Assembly (NCBI RefSeq): GCF_005503145.1
Contig: NZ_SCNV01000013.1
Coordinates: forward strand, 1 to 64,000
DNA length: 64,000 nt
Origin: Burkholderia sp. 4M9327F10
Lineage (GTDB): Bacteria; Pseudomonadota; Gammaproteobacteria; Burkholderiales; Burkholderiaceae
Direction: 5' to 3'
How positions within the stretch are numbered: position 1 is the first letter of the stretch; each line of letters opens with the position of its first letter. The position numbers and the translations under genes were made by a program. Below are positions 45,956-54,814 of the stretch, piece by piece. The notes below the pieces were generated by a model that saw only the letters and a program-made list of their open reading frames with translations, was not told where the DNA came from and ran no database searches.

Positions 45956-46495
45956 TCAGAGTTTGCCAGGCCGCGGGTCAGGCACGAAGCCGTCGCGGTT
46001 CGGCATTTTCACCGCCGGCAAAGACCGTGCGTCGAGCCGGGTATCTGCGGGCACGACGCCGTTCTGGTTGAGCAGGAATGCGCAAACCGCGTACACGTCA
46101 TCAGCGGATAGCGACTCGGGCGCGTTGAAAGGCATGGCGCGGCGGATATAGTCGAACAGTGTGGTGGCGTACGGCCAGTAGCTGCCGACCGTGCGCTTCG
46201 GCTTCGCGCTCGCGAGCGTGCCCTGTCCGCCGACCAGCGCATCGCCGATCAGCCCTTGCCCCTGCTCTCCGTGGCACGCGGCGCACTGGGCCGCAAACAC
46301 ATGAGCACCGGTGGCGACATCGCCGCTGCCTGCGGGCAGGCCACGGCCATCGGGCGCAACGTCGATGTTCCAGGCCGCCGTGTCCTGCTCCGGCAAGGGC
46401 GTGCCGATGCCATAGGCCGCGTATGCGCCCGGCGCCAGCGAACTCGCAATGATAAAGATGCCAGCCGCGAGGCTGCGTCTCACGAGACTAGGCAT
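45956..46495 (-). CDS. Cytochrome c subunit of sulfite dehydrogenase
   Basis: The 179-residue periplasmic monoheme cytochrome has a Sec signal (hydrophobic core LAAGIFIIASSLAPGA, cleavage near residue 26) and a heme site CAACH at residues 71-75. The axial Met is probably the one in RRAMPFNAPESL. It overlaps the molybdoenzyme gene upstream by 8 bp, the SoxC-SoxD/SorA-SorB arrangement, and would take electrons from sulfite oxidation to the respiratory chain. It is shorter than a classic diheme SoxD, so a SorB-like role is also possible. Confidence 0.88.
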   Translation of the reverse strand: MPSLVRRSLAAGIFIIASSLAPGAYAAYGIGTPLPEQDTAAWNIDVAPDGRGLPAGSGDVATGAHVFAAQCAACHGEQGQGLIGDALVGGQGTLASAKPKRTVGSYWPYATTLFDYIRRAMPFNAPESLSADDVYAVCAFLLNQNGVVPADTRLDARSLPAVKMPNRDGFVPDPRPGKL

Positions 46496-47777
46496 TGCGC
46501 ACCTCGCCGGCCGCGTCGATACGCCATTGCTGAATCGCGTTGTAGTGGTACTGCGAATTCAACCCACGGGCGGCGACGAGCGCCTCGCGCGTGGGCTGCA
46601 CATAGCCGGTCGAATCCGTAGCGCGCGACAGGATCACCGCGGGGGCGCCCTGCCACAGCCAGTCCGCCTGAAAGCGCGTCAGGGCGCGATCGCGCGGCGT
46701 CCCGTCGAGGCGTGCCAGTTGCCACGTCGCCCCGCCATCCGCCGATACCTCCACCTTGCGAATCGCACCGCGGCCTGACCACGCGAGACCGGTGATCGGG
46801 TAATAGCCCGGTGTCGTTAAACGATGCCCCGGCGAAGGTCTGGTGATGACCGACTTCGCATCCATTTCGAAGGCAAACTGCCGGGCCGTGCCGTTCGCCA
46901 TCAGGCTCGTGTACTTCGAGGTTTCCTCGCGCGTCTCCAAAGGCGCGTCGACGAACTTCAGGCGGCGCAGCCATTTGACGTTGGTGTTGCCTTCGAACCC
47001 GGGAACGATCAGGCGCAACGGGTAGCCGTTTTCCGGGCGCAAGCGCTCGCCGTTCTGTGCATAGACGACCAGCGCGCGGTCGAGAATGCGCTCGAGCGGC
47101 AAGCTGCGCGTCATCGCCGCGGCATCCGCGCCTTCCGCCAGCACCCAGCCGGCGCCGCCACCGCGCTGGCCCGCCGACGCCGAAAGGCCGCCGACCTCTT
47201 CCAGCAGGGTCGAAAGCCGCACCCCCGTCCATTCGCAACAGGAGAGCAAACCGTGCGTCAGTTGCACCGGCTGGCCGCTCGGTCCATTCCATTCGCTGCC
47301 GGTATTGCCCGAGCACTCGATGAAATGAATCCGCGATTCAGCCGGCAGACGAACCAGGTCATCCATCGTGAACACTTTCGGCTGGCGCACCAGACCGTGC
47401 AGCACGAGCCGGTGCTGATCCGGATCGATATCCGGCACGCCGTTGTGATGGCGTTCGTAGACGAGCCCATTCGGCGTAATCGTGCCGTACAGGTCCGCTA
47501 GCGGCGTCATTGACGAGGCCGCCCCGGGCAAGGGCCACGCCCGTGCGCTGCGACGCACGACATCGGCCTCATGCGACGACGGCACGCCGTAGGGATGCGC
47601 GAGTATCGGCGCGCCCGGTGTGCGGCTCCACGGCGCGACTTCGAGCGGCTTGAGCAGCGGCTCTGCCGCACCGGCACGCCGCGCCACCACCAGGGCGCTC
47701 GCCGCGAATCCGCCCAGCACGCGGCGGCGCGAGCGCGAAGTGAGCCTGGTGGGGGGATTGTCGCGGGGTTTTGTCAT
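46488..47777 (-). CDS. soxC: SoxC-type sulfite dehydrogenase molybdopterin subunit
   Basis: The 429-residue protein has a Tat leader (SRSRRRVLGGFAASALVVA, residues 14-32), an oxidoreductase molybdopterin domain with the Mo-ligand Cys155 in HFIECSGNTG, and a C-terminal Mo-co dimerisation domain (KVEVSADGGATWQLARLDG). It would oxidise sulfite, or sulfane sulfur in a Sox complex, in the periplasm and reduce the cytochrome encoded directly downstream. No soxXYZAB genes are in the window, so a sulfite-detoxifying role after desulfonation is more likely than full thiosulfate oxidation. SorA would be the alternative name. Confidence 0.87.
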   Translation of the reverse strand: MTKPRDNPPTRLTSRSRRRVLGGFAASALVVARRAGAAEPLLKPLEVAPWSRTPGAPILAHPYGVPSSHEADVVRRSARAWPLPGAASSMTPLADLYGTITPNGLVYERHHNGVPDIDPDQHRLVLHGLVRQPKVFTMDDLVRLPAESRIHFIECSGNTGSEWNGPSGQPVQLTHGLLSCCEWTGVRLSTLLEEVGGLSASAGQRGGGAGWVLAEGADAAAMTRSLPLERILDRALVVYAQNGERLRPENGYPLRLIVPGFEGNTNVKWLRRLKFVDAPLETREETSKYTSLMANGTARQFAFEMDAKSVITRPSPGHRLTTPGYYPITGLAWSGRGAIRKVEVSADGGATWQLARLDGTPRDRALTRFQADWLWQGAPAVILSRATDSTGYVQPTREALVAARGLNSQYHYNAIQQWRIDAAGEVRNA

Positions 47778-48117
47778 TGGCGTCGTGGCGTCGCGGTGTC
47801 GTTACATCGTTGCTTCGTTGCATGAAGGGCCAACCAATGATCGTAGCAACGGATACCTCGGCGTCAAAACGATCAATCGTGATATCGATCGCAGCCAATG
47901 TGTAGAACCAGTCACCGTCTCATTCGCGCCATACCTTGCTGCCAAAAACACCCCGTGCAATATACATAGCTCAAATCCTTTCTTGTCCTGACTAGTTTGC
48001 CCGGCAAGAATGTTCATTCCCGATCCTGGCGGCGGCCAGCCCCCGCCGGCGCGGCACACAGGGCTGCGGCGCGCACTCCTTTATTGCCCTTTATTGTTCT
48101 CTAGCCCACTCGAATCG
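47778..48117. promoter_or_regulatory. 340-bp divergent spacer, soxC and ABC system 3
   Basis: The spacer separates the leftward sulfite dehydrogenase genes from the rightward SsuA-like gene and should hold both promoters. It contains an AT-richer stretch near 47935-47975 (AATATACATAG) suitable for a rightward promoter and the palindromic GATATCGATCG region near 47880-47890. No gene is seen. Confidence 0.5.
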
Positions 48118-49185
48118 ATGCGATATCTTCGTTTGCTCCAGTCAGTATTCGCGGCCACCCTGCTTTCCCTCGCCGCCATGTCGGTGCATGCCGACCAGCC
48201 TGCGGTCATCCGGATCGGTGTGGCGGAACAAGGCGCCGGCGACCCGCCGACCTTTGGCGGCTCACCCGCAGCCACGGTGCAGATACAGCAGTTGCTCGAA
48301 AAAGAGTTCGCCCACGACGGCATCAAGGTCCAGTGGCTGTTTTTCAAGGGTGCGGGGCCGGCCGTCAATGAAGCCATTGCGGACAAGTCGCTCGACTTCG
48401 CCTTCCAGGGCGATCTGCCGGCCGTGTTGGCACGCGCCAACGGCCTGAAGACACGTATCCTGCTCGAATCGGGCGTACGGGTGGGGGTGAAGGTTGCCGT
48501 GCCGCCGGACTCCGACATCCGCTCGATCAAGGACCTGAACGGGCGCCGCGTGTCGATCTTTCGCGGCACCAACCTGCAACTCGTCGCCGACAACGCGCTC
48601 GCGGCCAATCACCTCGACGAGCGCGACCTGCACGTGATCAATCTCGACACCGCCAGCGCGCTGGCAGCACTCGCGTCCAAAGGCATCGACGCGTCGATCA
48701 ACGACTATCACCTGTACAAGCTGCGCGACCAGGGTCTCGCGAAGATCATCTACGAATCGCAGAACGATGGTCCGCAACTCACGCGCCAGTCGCATCTGCT
48801 GGTGCTCGACGACTTCGACCGCGCGCACCCCGACATCGTGCAACGCGTCGTCACCACCTTCGTCAAAGGCGCGCAATGGTCGTCCGACGAAGCGAACCGC
48901 GACGCGCTGTTCAAACTGTGGTCGCAAAGCGGTGTTCCGTACGCCTCGTGGCAGGCCGAATTTGCCAACCGCACCCTGAAGGAGCGCAATTCGCCGCTGA
49001 TCGATCCGTTCATCGTCGCGCGCTACAAGGCAGTCGCCCAGGATGCGCTCAAGCTCAAACTGATCCGCCAGCCCGTCGACGTCGACAACTGGTTCGAACC
49101 CAGCTATCTCGACAACGCGCTGCGCACGCTCAAGCTCGAAAACTACTGGACGCGCTACGACCCAACGGGCAAGCCGCTCAGTTGA
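48118..49185 (+). CDS. SsuA-like aliphatic-sulfonate-type binding protein (system 3)
   Basis: The 355-residue protein has a Sec signal (core LLQSVFAATLLSLAAMSV, likely cleavage after VHA near residue 25) and an SsuA-type mature domain: FFKGAGPAVNEAIADKSLDFAFQGDLPAVLARANG and GRRVSIFRGTNLQLVADNAL are typical of the sulfonate class. The start is ATG 48118. It is followed 12 bp later by the first of two permease genes. Aliphatic sulfonates are the probable ligand class; the exact substrate is unknown. Confidence 0.9.
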   Translation: MRYLRLLQSVFAATLLSLAAMSVHADQPAVIRIGVAEQGAGDPPTFGGSPAATVQIQQLLEKEFAHDGIKVQWLFFKGAGPAVNEAIADKSLDFAFQGDLPAVLARANGLKTRILLESGVRVGVKVAVPPDSDIRSIKDLNGRRVSIFRGTNLQLVADNALAANHLDERDLHVINLDTASALAALASKGIDASINDYHLYKLRDQGLAKIIYESQNDGPQLTRQSHLLVLDDFDRAHPDIVQRVVTTFVKGAQWSSDEANRDALFKLWSQSGVPYASWQAEFANRTLKERNSPLIDPFIVARYKAVAQDALKLKLIRQPVDVDNWFEPSYLDNALRTLKLENYWTRYDPTGKPLS

Positions 49186-49197
49186 CGAGGCGCCAAA

Positions 49198-50049
49198 ATG
49201 AGCGAAACCGCGATCACTCTCACGACTGACGGCACCCGTCAGGGCAGCGCCGCCCAGGCGGCGCCACGCCGCTACGAACGCCTGCGTGCGGTGGCGTGGC
49301 ACATCGCGCCGTGGTTGCTGCCCGTGCTGCTATTCGCGCTCTGGACGGCCGGTTGCGAGCGCGGCTGGATTCCCCCGCAGATCCTGCCGCCGCCGCAACG
49401 CGTGTACGAGACCTTCCTCGATCTCGCGCGCAGCGGCGACCTCGCCTCCAACACGCTGATCAGCCTGCAACGCGTGCTGATCGGCTTCGGCGTGGGGACC
49501 GTGCTCGGCTTTCTGATCGGCGCGGCCCTCGGGCTGTCGCGCACGCTGGAAGCGTACGTGCTGCCGAGTTTCAACGCGCTGGTGCAGATTCCCGTGCTGG
49601 GCTGGCTGCCCTTCCTGCTCCTGCTGGTCGGCGTCGGCGAGCCGCTCAAATACATCCTGATCGCGCACGCGGCGCTGGTCCCCGTCACGCTCAGCACCTT
49701 GCAGGGCTTCCGGCAAACGCCCGTGGCCCTGGAAGAGGTGGCGCGCGTGTTCGCCTACAACCGTTGGCAACGGATTGCCTATGTCGTGCTGCCCGCCGCG
49801 GTGCCGACGCTCGCCACCGGTGTGCGGCTCGCCTTCACCAAGGCGTGGCTTGCACTCGTGGTGGTGGAGCTGGTCGCATCGTCGGAAGGACTCGGCTATC
49901 TGATCGTCTACGGACGGCAACTGTTCCAACTCGACCTGGTGATGGCGTCGGTGGTGGTGGTCGGCGCCATCGGCCTGACGATCAACCGGCTGCTCGATGC
50001 GCTCGAAGCACGGCTGCGGCGCGGCCAGCCGTCGGCGTTTCGTGAGTGA
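49198..50049 (+). CDS. SsuC-like ABC permease, first of two (system 3)
   Basis: The 283-residue permease has about six helices (first near 32-52, WLLPVLLFALWTAGCERGWI) and the EAA loop VFAYNRWQRIAYVVLPAAVP. GAGG lies seven bases before the ATG. A second, different SsuC-like permease gene follows 44 bp later, so the channel may be a heterodimer rather than the usual homodimer. Confidence 0.92.
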   Translation: MSETAITLTTDGTRQGSAAQAAPRRYERLRAVAWHIAPWLLPVLLFALWTAGCERGWIPPQILPPPQRVYETFLDLARSGDLASNTLISLQRVLIGFGVGTVLGFLIGAALGLSRTLEAYVLPSFNALVQIPVLGWLPFLLLLVGVGEPLKYILIAHAALVPVTLSTLQGFRQTPVALEEVARVFAYNRWQRIAYVVLPAAVPTLATGVRLAFTKAWLALVVVELVASSEGLGYLIVYGRQLFQLDLVMASVVVVGAIGLTINRLLDALEARLRRGQPSAFRE

Positions 50050-50093
50050 GCGCGTTGATCAAATAACGCGCCTCGATCCCCTGGAGTGCTCCC

Positions 50094-50987
50094 ATGAGCC
50101 GATTCATCCCCTCGCTGTTGCAGCGCATTGCGAACCGCAAACAGTCTGGCCCGCCGCCGTGCGATTGCGAACTGCCGGTCAAGCGCAAAACTGCATCCAG
50201 CAAGCGGCCGGCAAAGCCAGACCAGCGCCGCCGCATCGACCTGCGCGGCGCCGTGCTGCCCGTCGTGGCGATCGCGCTGTGGTGGGCGATCGCTCACGCT
50301 CATCTGGTCAAGAGCGGCCTGCTGGTCAGTCCCGGCCAGGTGTTGCAGACCGCCTGGCAGCAGATCGTCAGCGGAGCCCTGACGCGTGCACTGTCCGCTT
50401 CGCTTGCGCGTGAGGCGAGCGGTTTTGTCATCGGCACCGTGGGCGGTTTGTTGCTCGGCAGCGTGCTCGGCCTCTCGCGGATTGCTACGCGGCTAATCGG
50501 GCCGAGCTTCGACACCTTCAAGCAGATCTCGCTGTTCGCGTGGATTCCGCTGATTTCCGTGTGGTTCGGTCTGGGCGACGCCGCAAAAATCGTATTTCTA
50601 TCACTGGCGGCACTGTTGCCGGTCACCGCGCATACCTGCGATGGCATTCACGCGGTGCCCCGCGCCTACATCGAAGTCGCGCGTGCGTTCCGTTACACCA
50701 GGCTGCAATTGATTGGCTACGTCATTTTGCCGGCCGCCTTGCCGTCGATTTTCACCGGCATTTACCTCGCGTTGATCTATTCATGGCTCGCCACGCTCGG
50801 CGCCGAGTATCTGCTGGTGGCGGGCAGCGGCATCGGCAACACGCTGGTCGACGGCAGCGAGCAGTTCCGCATGGACCTGGTGCTGTTCGGGATCATCGTC
50901 GTCGGCATCACCGGTTGGGCGCTCAACGCGGTGGCACGCGCCGTCGAACGCGCTGTGCTGTCGCGCCGCCTTGCGGTTTCGGGCTAG
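50094..50987 (+). CDS. SsuC-like ABC permease, second of two (system 3)
   Basis: The 297-residue permease has a hydrophilic N-terminal extension of about 40 residues containing a Cys-x-Cys (PPPCDCELP), then six membrane helices beginning near 48-65 (GAVLPVVAIALWWAIAHA) and the loop ARAFRYTRLQLIGYVILPAALP. GGAG lies seven bases before the ATG. It differs clearly from the permease upstream, so this is not a recent duplication. Confidence 0.92.
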   Translation: MSRFIPSLLQRIANRKQSGPPPCDCELPVKRKTASSKRPAKPDQRRRIDLRGAVLPVVAIALWWAIAHAHLVKSGLLVSPGQVLQTAWQQIVSGALTRALSASLAREASGFVIGTVGGLLLGSVLGLSRIATRLIGPSFDTFKQISLFAWIPLISVWFGLGDAAKIVFLSLAALLPVTAHTCDGIHAVPRAYIEVARAFRYTRLQLIGYVILPAALPSIFTGIYLALIYSWLATLGAEYLLVAGSGIGNTLVDGSEQFRMDLVLFGIIVVGITGWALNAVARAVERAVLSRRLAVSG

Positions 50988-51040
50988 GCGCGCCGGCAGC
51001 GCCGCCCCGCCCCGCCCCGTCATACTGAGGATCATCGTTT

Positions 51041-51904
51041 ATGAGCACCATCGTTTCCGACTCACTCGACATTCTTCACGTCAGCAAGCACTACGCGCAG
51101 CGCGGCGAGGCGCTGGCGGTACTCGACGACATCACGCTGCGGGTGCAACCCGGCGAATTCGTCAGCGTGCTAGGTTCGAGCGGCTGCGGCAAGTCGACCT
51201 TGCTACGGCTGATCGCCGGACTCGATAGCGATTACAGCGGCGAAATCCGCGTAGCCGGCGAGCCGGTACGCAATACGTCGCTCGAACGCGGCATCGTCTT
51301 CCAGGACCACCGGCTGTTCCCGTGGTTGACCGCCTCGCAAAACATCCTGGCCGCCTTGCGCAATGCGCCGCTGTCCACCAGGGAAAAACGCGCCGCAGTC
51401 GCCGAGCACATTGCACTGGTGGGTTTGAACGGCTTCGAAAACGCCTATCCGCATCAGCTTTCCGGCGGGATGGCGCAGCGCGTGGCCATCGCGCGGGGTC
51501 TCGTCAACCGGCCCCGCGTGCTGTTGCTCGACGAGCCGTTCGGCGCACTCGACGCCCTCACCCGTGCTCGCCTGCAAAACGAACTGCAACGGATCTGGGA
51601 ACGCGAGCGCATCACCATGATTCTCGTCACGCACGACGTCGACGAAGCCATCTACCTGGGCGATCGCGTCGTCACCATGGCGCCGCGCCCCGGACGGATC
51701 CAGCGGATTGTCGAAGTCGCGCTGCCACGGCCGCGCGAGCGCAGCGATCCGCGCTTCATCCGTCTGCGCGAAGAAGTGCTCGCCGATTTTGCCGAAGACG
51801 GCGCCGCGGTTCAGAACGGAGCCGGCGACGCGCCACCGGGCGCGCAGCAGGTTTCCGGGCCTGCCGTTACCCCGCCGATCACCGAATGGCGGCTTGCATG
51901 GTGA
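51041..51904 (+). CDS. SsuB-like ABC transporter ATPase (system 3)
   Basis: The 287-residue ATPase carries Walker A GSSGCGKST (residues about 46-54), Q-loop IVFQDHRLFPW, signature LSGGMAQR and Walker B LLDEPFGALD, plus a Pro/Ala-rich C-terminal tail. It energises the two permeases upstream. A flavin monooxygenase gene follows 85 bp later in the same direction, so transport and oxygenolytic attack are probably co-expressed. Confidence 0.93.
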   Translation: MSTIVSDSLDILHVSKHYAQRGEALAVLDDITLRVQPGEFVSVLGSSGCGKSTLLRLIAGLDSDYSGEIRVAGEPVRNTSLERGIVFQDHRLFPWLTASQNILAALRNAPLSTREKRAAVAEHIALVGLNGFENAYPHQLSGGMAQRVAIARGLVNRPRVLLLDEPFGALDALTRARLQNELQRIWERERITMILVTHDVDEAIYLGDRVVTMAPRPGRIQRIVEVALPRPRERSDPRFIRLREEVLADFAEDGAAVQNGAGDAPPGAQQVSGPAVTPPITEWRLAW

Positions 51905-51989
51905 GACCGCGTGCGTCGAACCCTTGCGTCATACCCTTGCGTCAAACCTTTGAGTCAGAGCGTTACGCACCCATCCCGCGGAGCAAACA

Positions 51990-53354
51990 ATGAGTAAAAA
52001 CAACCGGCAGATCAGGCTGGGCGCATTCCTCATGGAAACCGGCCATCACATTGCCGCATGGCGTCACCCGGATGCACATGCGAGCGGCGGACTCGACTTC
52101 GCCCACTATGCACAACTTGCGCAGATCGCCGAGCGCGCGAAATTCGACGCGATCTTCTTCGCCGACAGCGTCAGCGTGCGCGACACCAATCTGGCGTCGC
52201 TCTCGCGCACCGCACGTGCCGACCACTTCGAACCGTTGACGCTGCTCTCGGCCCTCTCGGTCGTCACGTCCCATATCGGCCTGATCGCAACGGTATCGAC
52301 GACCTTCAACGAGCCTTACAACCTCGCGCGCAAGTTCGCCTCACTCGACCATCTGAGCGGCGGCCGCTCGGGCTGGAACCTGGTCACGTCGAGCACCGAA
52401 TCCGAGGCGCACAACTTCAGCTTCGAGCAGCACCCCGATCACGCGGTGCGCTATGAACGTGCGCGCGAGTTCTACGATGTCGTGGCGGGCCTGTGGGATA
52501 GCTGGGAAGACGACGCATTTCTGCGCGACAAGGAGAGCGGCGTCTACTTCGATCCGGACAAGCTGCACGTGCTCCATCACAAGGGCAAGCACTTCAAGGT
52601 GCGCGGCCCGCTGAACGTCGCACGCTCGCCGCAGGGTTGGCCGGTGGTCGTGCAGGCGGGCGCGTCGGAGGCCGGCAAGGAACTGGCCGCGCAAACCGCC
52701 GAGGTAATCTTCGTCGCCCATCAGACGCTGGAAGAGGCACAGGTGTTCTATCGCGACATCAAAGGCCGTCTGGCGAAATACGGAAGGCAGCCCGAGCACC
52801 TGAAGATCATGCCAGGCATCTTTCCGGTAATCGGTCGAACCCAGGAAGAAGCGCGCGAGAAATTCGAGGCGCTGCAGGCCCTGATTCATCCCACCGTGGG
52901 CCTGTCCCTGCTGTCGAACATGTCAGGCGGCGTCGACCTCTCGCAGTTCCCCGTGGACGGCCCGCTGCCTGAGCTGCCCGAGACCAACGGCGGCAAGAGC
53001 CGCCAGCGGCTGCTGTTCGATCTGGCGCGCCGCGAAAACCTGACGATCCGCGACCTGTATCTGCGCATTGCCGGTGCGCGCGGCCATCAACAGGTGGTGG
53101 GCACACCGCAGAGCATCGCGGATCAGTTGCAGCAATGGTTCGAAGAGGAGGCCGCCGACGGCTTCAACATCATGTCACCGTGGCTGCCAGGCGGGCTTGC
53201 CGAATTCACCGAGCAGGTGGTGCCGGAGTTGCAAAGGCGCGGACTGTTCAGAACCGAGTACGAAGGGCGTACGCTGCGCGACAACCTCGGTTTGCCGCGG
53301 CCGCAGAATCGCTATGCCCAGAGTGCGGCTCCCGCACGAGCCGGGATTCGCTAG
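51990..53354 (+). CDS. NtaA/SnaA/DszA-family FMNH2-dependent monooxygenase (1)
   Basis: The 454-residue luciferase-like enzyme opens with RLGAFLMETGHHIAAWRHPDA and has the family segments FFADSVSVRD, FNEPYNLARKFASLDHLSGGRSGWNLVTS, LWDSWEDDAFLRDKESG and GPLNVARSPQGWPVVVQAG, the pattern of the NtaA/SnaA/DszA group. Such enzymes use FMNH2 from a separate reductase to oxidise sulfones, sulfonates or chelates. GGAG is seven bases upstream of the ATG. Its place behind SsuABC-like system 3 suggests it desulfurises the imported compound. No flavin reductase gene is in the window. Confidence 0.92.
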   Translation: MSKNNRQIRLGAFLMETGHHIAAWRHPDAHASGGLDFAHYAQLAQIAERAKFDAIFFADSVSVRDTNLASLSRTARADHFEPLTLLSALSVVTSHIGLIATVSTTFNEPYNLARKFASLDHLSGGRSGWNLVTSSTESEAHNFSFEQHPDHAVRYERAREFYDVVAGLWDSWEDDAFLRDKESGVYFDPDKLHVLHHKGKHFKVRGPLNVARSPQGWPVVVQAGASEAGKELAAQTAEVIFVAHQTLEEAQVFYRDIKGRLAKYGRQPEHLKIMPGIFPVIGRTQEEAREKFEALQALIHPTVGLSLLSNMSGGVDLSQFPVDGPLPELPETNGGKSRQRLLFDLARRENLTIRDLYLRIAGARGHQQVVGTPQSIADQLQQWFEEEAADGFNIMSPWLPGGLAEFTEQVVPELQRRGLFRTEYEGRTLRDNLGLPRPQNRYAQSAAPARAGIR

Positions 53355-53408
53355 GAAAACCCGGCGCAGCCATCCGGGATTCCCGTCAGCCCAGCACCCG
53401 GGCACCAC

Positions 53409-54776
53409 TCACGAGACAGCGTGCTCGGGGTGGCTCTGCCCGGCATGCCGGTTGGCGGGCCGCCGCAGCCCCAGATTCTCGCGCAGCGTGCGGCCCTCGT
53501 ATTCGCTACGAAACAGGCCACGGCGTCTCAACTCGGGAATCACCAGTTCGATGAAATCATCGAGCCCAGCCGGCAACACCGGCGGCATGACGTTGTAACC
53601 GTCCGCCCCGCCTTTCACGAACCGTTCTTCGAGCTGATCGGCGATCTGAGCCGGTGTGCCGACCAGTTGCCAATGTCCCCGCGCGCCCGCCACCCGCAGG
53701 TACAGCTGCCGGATCGTCAGGTTCTCGCGGCGGGCCAGTTCCAGTGTCAATAGCTGGCGGCTCTTGCTCGCATTCGTCTCCGGCAGTTCAGGAATCGGAC
53801 CATCGAGCGGATAGCCGGACAGATCGAAGCCTCCGGTGAGCCCGGATACCAGCGCAAGACCCACCTTCGGGTCAATCAGCGCCTGCAACTGTTCGAACTT
53901 CTCGCGCGCCTCGCTCTCGCTACGGCCAACAATCGGAAATACCCCGGGCATGATCTTCAGGTCGTCGGGATGACGGCCGTATTGAGCGAGGCGTCCCTTG
54001 ACGTCAGCATAGAAGTCGACAGCGTCTTCGAGCGTCTGCTGCGCGGTAAAGATCACCTCGGCCGTGCGGGCGGCAAGATCCCGGCCCGCCTCCGACGATC
54101 CGGCTTGCACCACAACCGGATGACCCTGCGGCGAACGGGCCACATTCAACGGTCCTCTTACCTGGAAGAAGCGCCCCTTATGATCGAGCACATGACGCCG
54201 CGCGGGATCGAAGAAACGCCCTTGCGTCTTGTCGCGCAAGAACGCGTCGTCCTCCCAGCTGTCCCACAGGCCTCCCACGACTTGCGCAAACTCCACGGCG
54301 CGCTCATAGCGCTCGGCGTGGTCAAAGTGTTTGTCGCGGTTGAAGTTCCTCGCCTCATGCTCATTCGAAGACGTCACCAGATTCCAGCCGGCACGCCCGC
54401 CGCTGATGTGGTCGAGCGACGCGAACTTGCGGGCAACGTGATACGGCTCGTTGAAGCTGGTCGACGCCGTCGCCACCAGACCCACGTGTTCCGTGACGGC
54501 TGCCAGCGCCGACAGCAAGGTAATCGGCTCGAATTGCGCGACGTAGCTATGCGCCGTGCGGCTGAGAAACTCCACATTGTCGCCGCGCGTGCCCGCGCCG
54601 TCGGCGAGAAACACCAGATCGAACTTCGCGGCTTCCGCAGCCTGGGCGAGTTTCACGTAATGCCGGAAATTCACACCGGCGTCGGCCTGCGCTTCGGGAT
54701 GACGCCATGCTGCGATATGGTGGCCTGCCGGATAGAGAAAAGCGCCAAGGCGCAAATGGCCGCTGCGTTGGGTCAT
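53409..54776 (-). CDS. NtaA/SnaA/DszA-family FMNH2-dependent monooxygenase (2)
   Basis: The 455-residue luciferase-like protein resembles the convergent monooxygenase at 51990 closely along its whole length: RLGAFLYPAGHHIAAWRHPEA, FLADGAGTRGDN, HISGGRAGWNLVTSSNEHEARNF and GPLNVARSPQGHPVVVQAG. It is the downstream member of a leftward DUF3088-LLM-LLM set, 38 bp after the previous monooxygenase gene. I start at ATG 54776; the frame upstream to 54833 overlaps the neighbouring gene. Different organosulfur substrates for the three enzymes are likely. Confidence 0.92.
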   Translation of the reverse strand: MTQRSGHLRLGAFLYPAGHHIAAWRHPEAQADAGVNFRHYVKLAQAAEAAKFDLVFLADGAGTRGDNVEFLSRTAHSYVAQFEPITLLSALAAVTEHVGLVATASTSFNEPYHVARKFASLDHISGGRAGWNLVTSSNEHEARNFNRDKHFDHAERYERAVEFAQVVGGLWDSWEDDAFLRDKTQGRFFDPARRHVLDHKGRFFQVRGPLNVARSPQGHPVVVQAGSSEAGRDLAARTAEVIFTAQQTLEDAVDFYADVKGRLAQYGRHPDDLKIMPGVFPIVGRSESEAREKFEQLQALIDPKVGLALVSGLTGGFDLSGYPLDGPIPELPETNASKSRQLLTLELARRENLTIRQLYLRVAGARGHWQLVGTPAQIADQLEERFVKGGADGYNVMPPVLPAGLDDFIELVIPELRRRGLFRSEYEGRTLRENLGLRRPANRHAGQSHPEHAVS

Positions 54777-54814
54777 GATGATGGATTCTGAAAATGAGGG
54801 GTCAAGGCGAACGC

